The notes below the pieces were generated by a model, which saw only the letters and a list, made by a program, of their open reading frames with translations, did not search any database and was not told where the DNA came from. DNA of 64,000 bases, taken from positions 108,871 through 172,870 of the forward strand of contig JADNRX010000085.1 in the NCBI GenBank assembly GCA_015501595.1, read 5' to 3'. Source of the stretch: Hymenopellis radicata. Lineage: Eukaryota; Basidiomycota; Agaricomycetes; Agaricales; Physalacriaceae. A program made the translations under genes and the position numbers. This document shows, in pieces, positions 32,811 through 45,685 of the stretch; the stretch's first letter is position 1; every line of letters starts with the position of its first letter.

Positions 32811-32828
32811 CCGGACCACGTGCTCACC
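32811..32828. promoter_or_regulatory. Conserved E-box block, unit 1
   Basis: CCGGACCACGTGCTCACC with a CACGTG core, identical to 36253-36270 in unit 2. It lies in the divergent region 32760-33403. Preservation while nearby sequence diverged suggests a bHLH-type or similar site. Confidence 0.45.
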
Positions 32829-33403
32829 TTTTTCTCTCAACCTACAAGGCAAGCTGGCCGCGACTACTGAAGAGCGTGCGGGCAGCGGATGCGCAAGTAG
32901 TGTAGTCGGACATTACTTGCACCTATATTCGAGTACCGCGAGAATGATAGGAAACGAGCACATTCCTCGAATGTGTGGTTTGTCAGTGGAATTGACGTGG
33001 GACGCCGCCTGGTGGCGTCAGCTTGCACGAGAAAGGGAGGCCTGGAAAAGGGTGTTCCAGCTGACTCCCGGTGCGGGTCAAGACCAGTACGCAAGGGGAA
33101 ATGGACCAGGGAACATTCCCGAGGACGCCCAAACATACCAAGCGTGAGCATATCAAATATAAAGGGACTGGTGGGTGGGGTCGAAATTAATAGCAGAGAC
33201 GAGTTCCGAGATGATGAACGCGTCGAGAGAAGAAGTTATTCGACGCCACGCGATCTCGCCCAATAAGGCAGGAACCAACTTGCCCATTGGTACTCATTCT
33301 ATCTCTCTGCTTTCCTTATTTAACGCTTACCCTAGTCATTCACCAACTCACGTAGGTGCAGCTAACAACTTTGTAGAGTGAGTCCTGATGTAAATATCTT
33401 TAC

Positions 33404-33714
33404 GATGGCATCTACTTCAGACTTGGTTTGTAAATTGCAAGTTGCCACCTTTATTCCAATCCTATTGTCAATCGTTTCTACAGATGTACGAAGAGATCAC
33501 GACGGAGGGTGCGACGGCTAAAGCAGAGGAGCGAGTGAAGATGATGGAGATGCTCAAGCGACTGGAGGAGGCGCCGGATAATGATAATGATGATGAGGGC
33601 GAATCGGATGCCGGAGACCGGTTTGCTGGCGTGGACCTCGACGACACCGACGCGCTTTGGGAGCGCCTCACGCCAGAGGAGCGCGCGCGATTTCTCGCAT
33701 CGCCATTCTCAGTG
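33404..33714 (+). pseudogene. HIT zinc-finger protein, truncated duplicate lacking the finger
   Basis: Starts as the gene at 36330 (MASTSDLVCKL) with the same GC-donor intron. The next exon has lost about 105 bp that encode the zinc finger, which breaks the frame under the expected splicing. Sequence matches again from AGATCACGACGGAG (EERVKMMEMLKRLEEAP, DLDDTDALWERLTPEERARF) and stops at 33714, where FluG 3' flank of unit 2 is joined. It is a duplication-breakpoint remnant. Confidence 0.8.
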
Positions 33715-33817
33715 GCCCCGAACGACCAAGTTCTTCTTGTACACGGTCATCAATTGTACACCTTGTGCGCACTACCTTCCTTCACCTTTACTTCTCCTGA
33801 TCCAGAACTGGCGTGCG

Positions 33818-35960
33818 TTACCAATCAGGAACGTCTAGCTTCAAACCGTAGACGCGATTAGAGTTGTGGAACAGCACATTTTCCACCATCGCCACCGCCT
33901 GCTTTTCCGTCAATTCCCCGGCTTGTATCATTTCGGATAGGACCTGCTTTATGAATCAGAAAAAATCCATTTCCAAACCATGTACTTACGGTGAACAGTG
34001 CTTGTCGCGATTGTAAAGAGCCCAGGTAATACGACTCGGGAAACCAGTGACTGTCAGCTACAAGGACGCTTCAATATCTTGGAGGCTTTGTGAGGGCAAA
34101 CACACTTGACCACAAGATCTTATTCGTCGGCGCGGTCGCAAACATTTGGCGTATCACCGCTTGTTGACTGTGCCCAGAGATCGCGGGAAACATCTATGAA
34201 TTCAGTAAGTGCGCTAAACGACACAAAAGAAGCTCACATCGCCAAAGTCGAGAAAGACATTTGAGTATATCAGCGTGAGGTATCCATCGTCTCGTGTGTA
34301 TGGGTACGAGGAATGCAGAAGCACGAACGTAGTTTCAGGATGTGCAGCGATGAGAGGTTGCATGTGAGCAGGAGAAGAACGAGTTAGTGTTATTTCCTTG
34401 TCTGCGAGGCCAGTGTGGAATTGCACTGCCGTTCAATGCTCAGTTGTCCGTGATGTGAATGAGAGGCCTCACCTGGCTTATTGTATTGAGCTGCAACATC
34501 TAGACATATCCTCACGAGATAGTCGTTCAGCGGCTTGTGGACGAGCCGCACGGCGCCCTTCTCCGCATACTCATCTGAGAGGGTTGACAAGCACGCTTCA
34601 ACGTCCTCGTCGGAATCAGAGAGTGATATGTCCAATCCCGTACGGTAGCAGGCAGAAGATTTGAATGCGACGACTTCCTCCCTCGACGCGTTATCATCGA
34701 GCAGATTGGTGTACTCTTCGACCAAGGACTCGAGAGTCAGAGCGTCGCCGCGTTCCATTATGTCCTCCATGATATCCTAGACGTCCAAGATCAGAGCGCG
34801 GATTGACGAAGGAGACTGGTACACACTTCTGCGGACGTCTCGATCCTCACAACGCGCCGTACCGTACATCCAAACCGGGTATGCCACGTCCAGTCGTGCG
34901 CCATTTCTGCGACGTATGCTGGACCTTCATCCAGCAGGACCCCCGCAATCTTGGTCGGGTTCATATACATCTCACACAACGTCGTATACCCAGTCTCGCT
35001 CCTCGCGCGCTTGATGTCGTCCCAAGTAGGATCATTGAGCCCAAGGACCTTGCCCATCTGGGTAACAGCGTGCAAAGCCGGGACGGTAAACGGCACATCC
35101 TTCATCGCGTCTCCAAAATCGGCTTCAAATAGTTCTTCAAAGGGAACAGCATCACGTTGCGATTCGAGTAATAGTGGATGGCCGTTGTTGTCGATGGCTG
35201 GAAAATTGAACGCGGTGCGATGGAGGGTTTGGAGATCATCCTCGCCATTGGCGAGTTTGACCTTTTTGTGTGGGACGGGTGCATCGTCCGTAGCTTTGCG
35301 CTTGCCGTTTGTCACCGGCGCAGCGTCTTGCATCTCTATAATCTCTACATCAGAGTCGTCGCTCGAGTCGCTAGAGTCGGATGACTCTTGCTTTTTGGCG
35401 ACCGCCTGAAGACGTCGTCGCTGCCTTAACTGCGGGTTTAGGCAACCCCGCCGCCGCCACCGCATGCCACGCCGCAGCCTCCTCCGAATCAGAATCTTCG
35501 TCAGAGTCGGAATCATCAGACAATTCGGCTTTTTTGATGGGAACAGGAGCGGCGGATTTTCCCTTGGCCTTCTGTGCGTAGAAAACAAAAAGTCAGATGG
35601 AAGACAATATTTACGAGACAGGATATACGGACCTTGGCCGCAGGAACGGGGGCAACCTTTTTTGGGGGCTCTTCATCATCAGAGTCAGAATCGCCAGACT
35701 CCGACGAAGACTCTGGCTTGGACGGGGGAGGTGCAGCCTTTTTCGACTTTTTCTAGACGAAACGATGAGAAAAACACAAGCAGCAACAACAGTGCAAGAC
35801 ATACTGTGGTCCCATTCTCCTTCGCTTTCACGGGCGGTTTCTTAAGCTCCTTCTCCTTCTTAGAGTCTTTGGCCTTGACGGCTTTCTTGCCCTCTTTCAC
35901 CTTCTTGACGGCGGTCTTCGCAGGCTTTGCATCCTTAACCTTTTTGTCGACTTTGGCCAT
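33818..35960 (-). CDS. Chimeric protein: nucleolar-type Lys/Ser/Asp-rich N-terminus fused to FluG-like amidohydrolase copy B
   Basis: ATG 35960 opens MAKVDKKVKDAKPAKTAVKK, a lysine-rich stretch, then acidic-serine clusters (SSSESGDSDSDDEEPP, SDDSDSDEDSDSEEAAAW, SSDSSDSSDDSDVEIIE) like the N-terminal part of Srp40/Nopp140 nucleolar proteins. Introns follow KENGTT (GTATGT) and PAAK (GTCCGT). A weak GTGGCG/CAG intron or a frameshift is needed after AAWHA. LANGEDDLQTLHRTAF then enters the amidohydrolase exactly where copy A has its ATG. The barrel is otherwise complete (VQFHTGL, LLHSSYPYTRDDGYL), but the first metal motif reads DNNGH instead of DNHAH, and TDGHW became TDSHW. Stop TAA 33818-33820. 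The enzyme part is probably inactive. Whether one transcript spans both parts is inference. Confidence 0.65.
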
Positions 35961-36329
35961 CGCGAGGGCGTGTGGGGATGGAGGGAAAGAAAGCCGGTTC
36001 TTGGAGGTGAAAGAGAAAGATCAATTGAAAAATACTGCACTGGAGGTAACGTAACACGTAACGGAGGCCTCGTTGTGTTGCGTAATGCATAACGAAGGGT
36101 CCGTTTCCAGGGCTAGGTGCGTTACTGTGGCGCATGTCCGGTGGCTCAGGGCCACCGCTGCTTATTATAATTTTGAGCATAATGCACACGTGACCGTGGT
36201 CTCCAGCACCGGCGTATCCGCGCCGCGGGCCGCGATCATATTGGACATCTTTCCGGACCACGTGCTCACCTTTTCTTTGGCCAATTAAACCTGCTTTGTA
36301 GAGTGAGTCCTGATGTAAATCTCTTTCCG
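35961..36329. promoter_or_regulatory. Divergent promoter of chimeric gene and HIT zinc-finger gene
   Basis: 369 bp between two starts. It contains the CACGTG block CCGGACCACGTGCTCACC (36253-36270), shared with unit 1, and several ACGTAAC/GTTACG motifs near 36050-36130. Confidence 0.5.
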
Positions 36330-37325
36330 ATGGCATCTTCTTCAGACTTGGTTTGTAAATTGCAAGTTGCCACCTTTATTCCAATCCTATTGTTAATCAT
36401 TTCTGCAGATGTAACAGACAAATAGCAAAATACACTTGTCCGTCCTGCAATGCGCCATACTGCTCACTAGAATGTTTCCGGAGTCCTACACATGGTGAAT
36501 GCTCTGAAGGATTCTATCGGAAGGAGATCACGACGGAGGGCGGGACGGCTAAAGCAGAGGAGCGAGTGAAGATGATGGAGATGCTCAAGCGACTGGAGGA
36601 GGCGCCGGATAATAATGATGATGATGAGAGCGAATCGGACGCAGAAGACCGGTTTGCTGGTGTGGACCTCGACGACACGGACGCGCTTTGGGAGCGCCTC
36701 ACGCCAGAGGAGCGCGCGCGATTTCTCGCATCGCCATTCTCAGTGCTGTCTTTTACGCCGTGGTGGGAATCTGAAACCAAGCCACCATTACCGGAAATTC
36801 CTGCTGCTTTGAAACCCAATCCTGAGATTGGAATTATGCACAATCTATTCGCCATAATCGATCGCGTACGCCTACATTTGCCGGCACCTCGCAATCTCGT
36901 CCGTCACGGACTCGGACGAGGCGCCCGGCCTCTTAACCACCCTCCTTCCTTTTATCGCGGAGACCCATTCGACATTGGTATTCGCGTCTATCGACGACGC
37001 AATCACTTCACTTTCATCCAAGGATGTACCGGCATCTGCGCTCCTCTCCGACGCACTAGTCCTACTCCGTCCGCACGTCGTCACAGAAGCGGGGATCCAT
37101 CCTCACGATAATGCGCTCCGCATGCTAGGTGATCTTCACGACGCCTTTGCACGGAAACCCAAAGTGCAGAAGAAGCTCGTATGGTATGCGGCATGCGTGA
37201 GGACGTGTGTTGGGAGGCAGAGTATGCTTGGACGGATGGCGGATACCATTGCTGAACGGCAACGAGCAGTGGAGAAGGAGAAGGAGGACTTGGAGCAGTC
37301 GACATCGAAGCTGAAGATAATATGA
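36330..37325 (+). CDS. HIT-type zinc-finger protein (ZNHIT2-like)
   Basis: zf-HIT proteins act with R2TP/box C/D snoRNP or spliceosomal assembly factors. ATG 36330 (MASSSDLVCKL). The first intron 36362-36408 uses a GC donor (GCAAGT); only this splice restores the C-x2-C pair, giving VCKLCNRQIAKYTCPSC then YCSLECFRSPTHGEC. A conserved DLDDTDALWERLTPEERARF segment and WWESETKPPLPEIP follow. The C-terminal helical half (AYAYICRHLAISS to KLKII) is in another frame: one extra base around GCCATAATCGATCGCG (about 36855) breaks continuity, with no intron to explain it. The gene is therefore either recently broken or mis-sequenced there. Stop at 37323-37325. Its 5' half is duplicated at 33404. Confidence 0.75.
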
Positions 37326-37832
37326 TTGTGTAAGTATGTTTGCTCAAATGAAACGATTCTCGGAAGCTGATCTTGTTGTGCAGCCCAACACGAGGCGAAC
37401 ATCATCGCATAATGCTACGCGCCCGCCCACGCCAGAATCAGCACTGTTATCGAGGCCGTACCCCCAGGTGCCAACTCCCTTGGTGTAGGCGCTTTGTGGA
37501 GAGACGGCACTGATAATGATTCCTTCTCACGTCGACCGTGTCAGATCTGTTGGCTACTGAATTCAGGGTAAAAGTCATCGGCGATACAAGTCTCGTGCTC
37601 ATAATGATAGCATATTTCGAGTCATTCATTGCGTCTTTTCGCTTTGAACATCGCGTTTGTGAGGAGTACACGTCGCGGCCGACACCTATAGGAGATGCCC
37701 GGACGTGCAATCGCGAAGGAGCGAACTATGACGCATAGTTCTCGAAGCCGATGTGACACAGAAGTGAGGTCATTGGCACGTTCTCAGACATATAAATCAA
37801 ACTCATGGGAATCGATTCTTTCTATAACCACC
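37326..37832. other. Intergenic
   Basis: 507 bp between same-strand genes. CATATAAATC at about 37791 is a TATA-like element 40 bp before the next ATG. Otherwise nothing seen. Confidence 0.4.
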
Positions 37833-39039
37833 ATGAACTCCCTCTTACGCCGCTCGCTGTTCTCCACTTTACGCTCTGCGCGTCCAATAGCGACCCCGCT
37901 TTTCCTGCACGCCCGCCATGTGGCAAGCACAGTCTCCAACAGGCCCGCGAGCCAGTCGTTTGAACACGCCGCCACTAATATCAGAGAGGAGACGGGCAAC
38001 GCTGCTGCCGACCTCGCCAAGACTATCGCCGGTGGGGCAGATTCCGTGACTGATTCCAATTTTGTATGTCGACTATCCTGCCTGGATGACTGCATCGCCT
38101 AACGCCTTATAGATGGGCATCACCCGGTCCATTGCACATGACGTTCCCAAGCCAGTCATGCTGTTTGGTCTTGCTGGTGTGTATCCTCGCCCTGGCTGCA
38201 TGTCCGCTCCGCTCATCGTAGCGTAGGCAGTCTACCATATCTTGGTACATCTGCTACTACCGTATACCTTGCGCACCAAGCCGGCGTGGCAGCCACGGGC
38301 GTCGCCACCAACATCGATCCAGGCGTGGCGTTGACCTATTTCGACCAAGCCTTGAATGTTCAGGTGACATATGGCGCTGTGATGCTCTCCTTCTTGGGTA
38401 CACTTCATCTTCCGTTCCCCGATCAGTGCCTTATATACTTTCGTAGGTGCGCTGCATTGGGGTATGGAATTTGCTGGCTACGGCGGTCAGAAAGGATATA
38501 GTCGTTTGGCGTTGGGTGCTGCACCACTTCTGTTTGCATGGCCCTCACTCGCTCTGCAGCCGATGACAGCTCTCGCCGTTCAGTGGATGGGTTTCACGGG
38601 TCTGTGGTACGCTGACGCGAAGGCGACTAGTAATGGCTGGGGTACGTTGTTTTCTCGATGTCGCTTTGCTTCTGGCTGAAGTTATGGCCAGCACCGAGAT
38701 GGTACTCTCAATATCGATTCTATCTCTCCATTCTTGTTGGCACCTGGTACGTGGAATGATTTGCTAGTCTGATCGCCATCTCAGTCTCGTTGAAGCATTA
38801 TTGGCTCGCTCGCGGGGACTTCCTACTATGGACCTGTCGCTGGGCATGGCTTCCTCTCCCATGACCTCGAACTTATTCGCCAGCAGAGGCAGGAGTTGTT
38901 GCCTGAACGTGAACGAATGGTCAAAGGGTCGATCGAAGCTGTTCCACAGAAGATTTATGGGGAGCCTGGCTTCATTGTGATCAAGAAGCGTGAGACGCAA
39001 ACCGAAGGTGACAAGGCTGCCAGTGAGCAGGATGATTAG
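37833..39039 (+). CDS. TMEM69-like mitochondrial inner-membrane protein (DUF3429)
   Basis: ATG 37833 gives MNSLLRRSLFSTLRSARPIA, a basic amphipathic leader typical of mitochondrial import. After two short introns come KPVMLFGLAG and a GVPYLGTSATTVYLAHQAG-type segment, then YGAVMLSFLGALHWGMEFAGYGG after an intron, PLLFAWPSLALQPMTALAVQW and further hydrophobic helices. This order is the DUF3429/TMEM69 family, often annotated as mitochondrial inner membrane protein 1; biochemical role unknown. The last exon, reached after at least one more intron, reads TSYYGPVAGHGFLSHDLELI to a polar tail ending at TAG 39037-39039. Five to six exons in all. Confidence 0.82.
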
Positions 39040-40633
39040 GTTTCGATTATCAAGCAGGGTTTGGACAAATGTACGAATATCAAGTTACCAGTAGTCAAAT
39101 CATTGTAGTTTTAGTACCACCAACAAATGTAGAATCATGACCATGGAATCTGTCTGGTTCAAACTTTCTAGAGACGGCTAAAATAGTCGGAAAAGAGAAG
39201 GAAGACGCGAACCCGGGAGTTCCGATATGCCATAACGGCGGCGATTTGAACTCGCCTTGGTTCATACTATTTCCGTTTCTGAAAGACCACAAATTAGCCA
39301 TTCCTCGGCGGAGCTTTTCCCCAGGAGATTCTGGTGCATGTTTGCGTCACCCAAAATTTCAGCCGTTTGACACACGTGATCGTTTTACTCTTGCTTCCTT
39401 CCACAATCGTGGGGGCTACAAATCTTCCTAGACTGCTCGTCCAGAACCGTCGACCATCCTCAATCGAATTTCTCATTCCTGGTACTATACGAGTATCCCG
39501 ATGGCACCGTAGTTATTACGTTTTCGGGCAGATACAAGTGCTTTTGCAATTAGACACGTATCTACCAATAAACCCTGTGCGTTCTCTTCGTATTTTACGA
39601 CTTTCTCCCCGTTAAAGCCTCTCCGGTTTTCTAGCAATATCTCTGGTGGTTAATCTGAAGCCTTCCACTGAGGTCATGCTTTGATTGTTCTTAACCCCTC
39701 CCGCCATTCATGCAACAAACGTCGTTTCATCTGTGCATAATATGAACCTGGACGACCCCCTCCGCCAAGTCTGAATTCAACTCATGGAAAGCACGTCCAC
39801 TTCATTGAAGCGCCTACCGTTTCCGGTCCGCCACATTTCAATCTGCATAATATATAGTCGCCTGATGATGATTTTCTGCTTCATAGAGCTTGGGAATACC
39901 ACCTGATATTCAGACTTGTGTTCCTGCGCGGATAATGCATGTACGGCCCGGCCCCACTTGACCATCGCCATCCGGAATTCAGATGCCCTTGAGCCGCAAT
40001 TTTTGAACTGCGTGCTGTATATCCGTGTGGCGCACTGTCCATTGTGCACACCGGAGCCTCAAATGGAGACGGGCATTTGCAGATAGCGGTCTCTCTTTGA
40101 TTCCCACTCGAGTAGGTATGCCAGATTACGCTATCGCACGACGCCTATCTGGAAGTTGCGCCACGCGAGGCAACATGCCGCCATTTGAAATCTCTATCGA
40201 TCATGATCGACAGTGCTCTTCCCAATGCCACGGCCAATCGCCTTTTGGCTCTTGTCATGTCCTTGGCTTACCGACGAAGATCATGATTCCCTCACAATTC
40301 TTCACCTTTTCCATATGGATGCTTTCTACTATCCATGACTATCATCGCCGACTTGGAGTGGTTCCTAGAGGTCCCCACTGTCATTTGCCGCTGAAGCGGT
40401 CTGGACCTCGGAGGACACCGGGCCTTAAATTTTCTTTTTGCCAATGTCCTGCTATCGCGCTATGTAAAGCATTTCCGGGCTGGATGAGGGTTTCTTTCAA
40501 TCTACCACGACTGTCGAGGAGAACCGTTCCAGTGCGGACCCTCCTGAGTTTGACTGTGAGTGTTCTCTCAGGCTGCTTTAGAATAGACTTTTCTGAGCGA
40601 ACTTTTTCAGTTGTGCGGTGTCCAACTGCCACG
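39040..40633. other. Intergenic, 1.6 kb
   Basis: The F-box frame stays open upstream to about 40025, but the translation there is low in acidic and helical content and shows no domain, so I read it as non-coding or 5' leader. No other gene supported. Confidence 0.4.
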
Positions 40634-42283
40634 ATGAACACCGTCGTCGCTCTCGAATTGTGCCCCAATTGTTGCACATCTATACCCATCACGTCGTACG
40701 CGTCGCCGTTCGACGGTATACTGTCACGCGCGCATTATAATCCTAGCGGGAACGACATCTCTACCATAGAGCGCCATCTCAGCGATCCATGCACTGAGAT
40801 GGCGCTAGTAGCCGTCGAAATCCAGCGCGTCGATTCGATTCTACTGACCCTCAAGAACCATCACGCATTCCTGGAGAAACACATCTCGCAAAGTCTCCAT
40901 TTCATGCATCCTTCCCCCATTCGCCATATGCCCACCGAGGTGCTCAACATCATCTTCTCTACAGCCTGCACCTCCGTCGAGCGCAGCGAGTACAAGACGC
41001 CGTTATCCATCAGCCTAGTCTGCTCCAAATGGCGTGCTATCGCCATCTCGACACCCGAATTGTGGACCAGAATATACGTCGGCCCCGATCATTATGCTCC
41101 AGACCTGTTCCAGCACTTTCTCGGGCACTGCGGCAGCACTCTGTCGTTTGATATCAGAATTGATAGACCGTACAAGGAACGGCCTATTGCGCGCGATTGC
41201 AAGGTGTATGAGGAGAGCTACGAACATCATGTCGCGGGTTTGGGGGACGTGTATAGGACGTACAGGCAGTGGAGGAGCGTCGAGTTGCATGCGCACGTTA
41301 ACGACCTTGCTTTGCTGAATGCACGCGTTACGCCCTTTGAGCTGGAAGGCTCCGATCCGCTTGGGTATCTCGAGAGCGTGACGTTCAAGCTGGACGGATG
41401 TGTCGATTCCATGGACGTCGATCTCCCGAACGTGTTCTCTCACGCGCCGAACCTCCACACCGTCACGTTGCTTGGATGTACGCGCCTGCCGCGCCTCCCG
41501 TGGACGCAGGTCCGCCATGTCATCACAGACCAGCACAATCTCTCGGACGTGCGTGATCTCAACGAGGGCTTTTCCGGAAAGCTGACGCTCTGCGGCTCGA
41601 TGCCCCAACTCGTCATGCTCGCGCCTGGATGGGCCACGCCCTCGTGCATGCTCAATATCACCGCGCTCGCGCTGGACCCGCGGACGTGGTCCTCTGGTGT
41701 AGCAGATTTCTTCCGGTGGATATCCATCCCGGCGTTGAAGGACCTAGAGCTCGTGTGTCCGGAACAGTGGACGCGCACCGCCGAGGACCCCACGAGCGGC
41801 TGGCGCGCCGCCCTCGAGGAGATGAGCTGGCGTAATGCGCTCCAGGCCGTGCCGGAGCTGATCAGGCAGTCGGGGTGCGACCTGCGGAGCTTCAGGTTCC
41901 GGATGTCCGGGGAGTACACGGAGAGCCATCCGTCTATGCAGTGTGAGCCGGCTTTGGGGGAGTGTTTGGTTGAGGTGCTGGGGTGCATGCCGGGGCTGGA
42001 GGTGCTGCAGGTTGTGGAGGCTGTGGCGGGGCCGAGGCTGCTCACGCAGGAGATGTTTGGAAAGATGAAGGAGGGTGGTGGGTATTTGGAGAAGCTCAGG
42101 GCGGTTGAGTTGGTCTGGGCGCGGGATCGACAGCCAGAGGTGGATTTGGTTCAGGCGTTCATGGGGCACAAAGTGTTGGCTTCTGTTGTTGTCGGTATGA
42201 GGAACGGTGTATCTCTTCCGGCTCATATGTTGGATGATGTGCAGTGTTTGCGGAGACGAGGGATCGATGTGAGGCTTTGGTAG
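40634..42283 (+). CDS. F-box protein with leucine-rich C-terminal region
   Basis: Single-exon gene, 549 residues. ATG 40634 gives MNTVVALELCPNC. A helical segment about residues 55-95 (AVEIQRVDSILLTLKNHHAF) precedes a typical agaricomycete F-box: PIRHMPTEVLNIIFSTACTS and PLSISLVCSKWRAIAISTPE with the W-R-x-I-A-x-x-T-P-x-L-W pattern. The rest is a degenerate repeat region (LHTVTLLGCTRLPRLPW, LEVLQVVEAVAGPRL) like those of orphan F-box expansions in mushrooms. F-box proteins select substrates for SCF ubiquitin ligases through Skp1; the substrate is unknown. The same frame extends upstream, but this ATG directly precedes recognisable family sequence. Confidence 0.82.
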   Translation: MNTVVALELCPNCCTSIPITSYASPFDGILSRAHYNPSGNDISTIERHLSDPCTEMALVAVEIQRVDSILLTLKNHHAFLEKHISQSLHFMHPSPIRHMPTEVLNIIFSTACTSVERSEYKTPLSISLVCSKWRAIAISTPELWTRIYVGPDHYAPDLFQHFLGHCGSTLSFDIRIDRPYKERPIARDCKVYEESYEHHVAGLGDVYRTYRQWRSVELHAHVNDLALLNARVTPFELEGSDPLGYLESVTFKLDGCVDSMDVDLPNVFSHAPNLHTVTLLGCTRLPRLPWTQVRHVITDQHNLSDVRDLNEGFSGKLTLCGSMPQLVMLAPGWATPSCMLNITALALDPRTWSSGVADFFRWISIPALKDLELVCPEQWTRTAEDPTSGWRAALEEMSWRNALQAVPELIRQSGCDLRSFRFRMSGEYTESHPSMQCEPALGECLVEVLGCMPGLEVLQVVEAVAGPRLLTQEMFGKMKEGGGYLEKLRAVELVWARDRQPEVDLVQAFMGHKVLASVVVGMRNGVSLPAHMLDDVQCLRRRGIDVRLW

Positions 42284-42407
42284 TGTGGCGCGACATAATA
42301 TTGAACATAGACTATAGATAGGGGTAATTGGAAATCTCAATCCTAGACACCAGTCTCGCTGCTGGTCACGAGTTCAAGCGACTCTTCGTCCAGCATCATC
42401 ATTCCAA

Positions 42408-43270
42408 ATGTCATCTGTGGCCGAAGAACATGCAGCCAAAGTCGCGTCTTACATCCAGGCGCACGCCTCGTCGAGCGAATTTGTGCAGTCAGACGTTTCA
42501 CGGCGGGATAGATTGTTGCGCGAGTTTGAACAGTCCGATAAGGCGATGAGGATGGAGACGTCGCCCCCGAGTACACTTGCAGATATCGATGGGATGTTGC
42601 AGAAATATGATGCGGTGCTCGCGCAGCCGCCTCAGACCTTCGAAGAGTACGTCGGGCGCCCACTCCGAGTCGAATACACTGACCACCCTCTCAGTCATAT
42701 TCATCGCATGATTTACGCGTTCTCTGCCCTTATACTCTTCCAGGCACACGTCATTAACCCGCTATCCGAACAAGACCGTAAATTTAACCAAGATTTCATG
42801 TCAGGCGTCAATAGACGGTGCGTCTAACCGTTTCCAGCTTTGTATACCTCTAACAACTCCTCTTATCCTTCAGAGTGAATGGCAGTTCCCATGATGCTGC
42901 CACCAGTACCGCTCCCCCCTCTCAGAGTAAACCTCAATCCAGTGATTCCACCGTCAGGGAGGGTATAGCTACCAAGGCCGACGCAAAGAAGCTTCTTCGA
43001 GACAATGTCCGGCTCATGCAGCTTCGCTTTATTATGTCACCAGACACTCCGGAAGAAGGACGATGGCGAGTAGGTGGGATCAATCTGAAGCCGGACGGAA
43101 AGACCCAGTACATGGTACAGTTCGCTGATATCCCAGATGATGAGCTACCTATGCTTGAGGATGAACTGGTTGGGCTGTTGTGCGATAGTGCTATTGAAGC
43201 AAGCACGCCCGGTGTGACTGATGCTACAGTCCATAGCCTAAGTCATTACCTTTCCACCCAGAAGCTGTAA
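42408..43270 (+). CDS. Conserved-looking protein of unknown function
   Basis: 268 residues; exon 1 42408-42817 and exon 2 42874-43270, joined by a GTGCGT/CAG intron (R-R-V-N-G join). It starts MSSVAEEHAAKVASYIQAHA, is strongly helical and charged (DRLLREFEQSDKAMRME) and has a semi-hydrophobic helix (HRMIYAFSALILFQAHVINP). It ends with an acidic part (VQFADIPDDELPMLEDELVG). No domain recognised. It lies 124 bp after the F-box gene on the same strand and converges on SNF1. Composition and a good splice support a real gene. Confidence 0.65.
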
Positions 43271-43598
43271 AGTTAAATACACGTTTCATCGTCAATGAAG
43301 GCGCGCTTCTAAGAAATGAAACTTCTATTGATTACCCAGTAATTTAGCTGGTCCATAAGAAGCGAGAAATGTTCGAAGACTGCACCTTCTTTCGTTGGTT
43401 GTTGATTCATTTTTCAAGTAGAGTTGCTTGCTTACATAGTACCTTTTACTGAATTCCATGGTAATCTAATTAGTAATGGTATCTGCTACATACATCCAAA
43501 ATCCTACAACAGCGATACAACATGCAATACATGAAAGCAGAAAAGCGAAGAGAAATACAGTAAAACTACGAAAGCGCGGGTCAACTGTCTCTAGAGAA
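43271..43598. other. Spacer between convergent 3' ends
   Basis: 328 bp, AT-rich, between the unknown gene (plus) and SNF1 (minus). Nothing else seen. Confidence 0.4.

Positions 43599-45685
<2,087 letters not shown>

Larger units (their letters stand above)
31231..33714. repeat. Tandem segmental duplication, unit 1
   Basis: Direct repeat of 33719-36745. It holds FluG-like amidohydrolase copy A, a shared upstream block and a broken 5' part of the HIT zinc-finger gene. It starts in CGAACGACCAAGTTCTT (31231 and again 33719) and ends in the zinc-finger gene at CGCCATTCTCAGTG. It lacks about 1 kb present in unit 2 (35242-36242). Confidence 0.9.
33719..36745. repeat. Tandem segmental duplication, unit 2
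   Basis: Second copy in the same orientation. It holds FluG-like copy B fused to an acidic/basic N-terminus, and the 5' part of the HIT zinc-finger gene, which here continues into its full 3' part. About 1 kb (35242-36242) is present only in this unit. Confidence 0.9.

Noticed and set aside
40025..40633. Upstream extension of the F-box ORF to about 750 residues
   Set aside because: The first codon of that frame is GTG, the composition is not protein-like, and family sequence begins right after the ATG at 40634.
42651..42694. A 44-nt intron (GTCGGG...TCAG) in the unknown gene
   Set aside because: The frame is open through it, and removing 44 nt would break the downstream frame.
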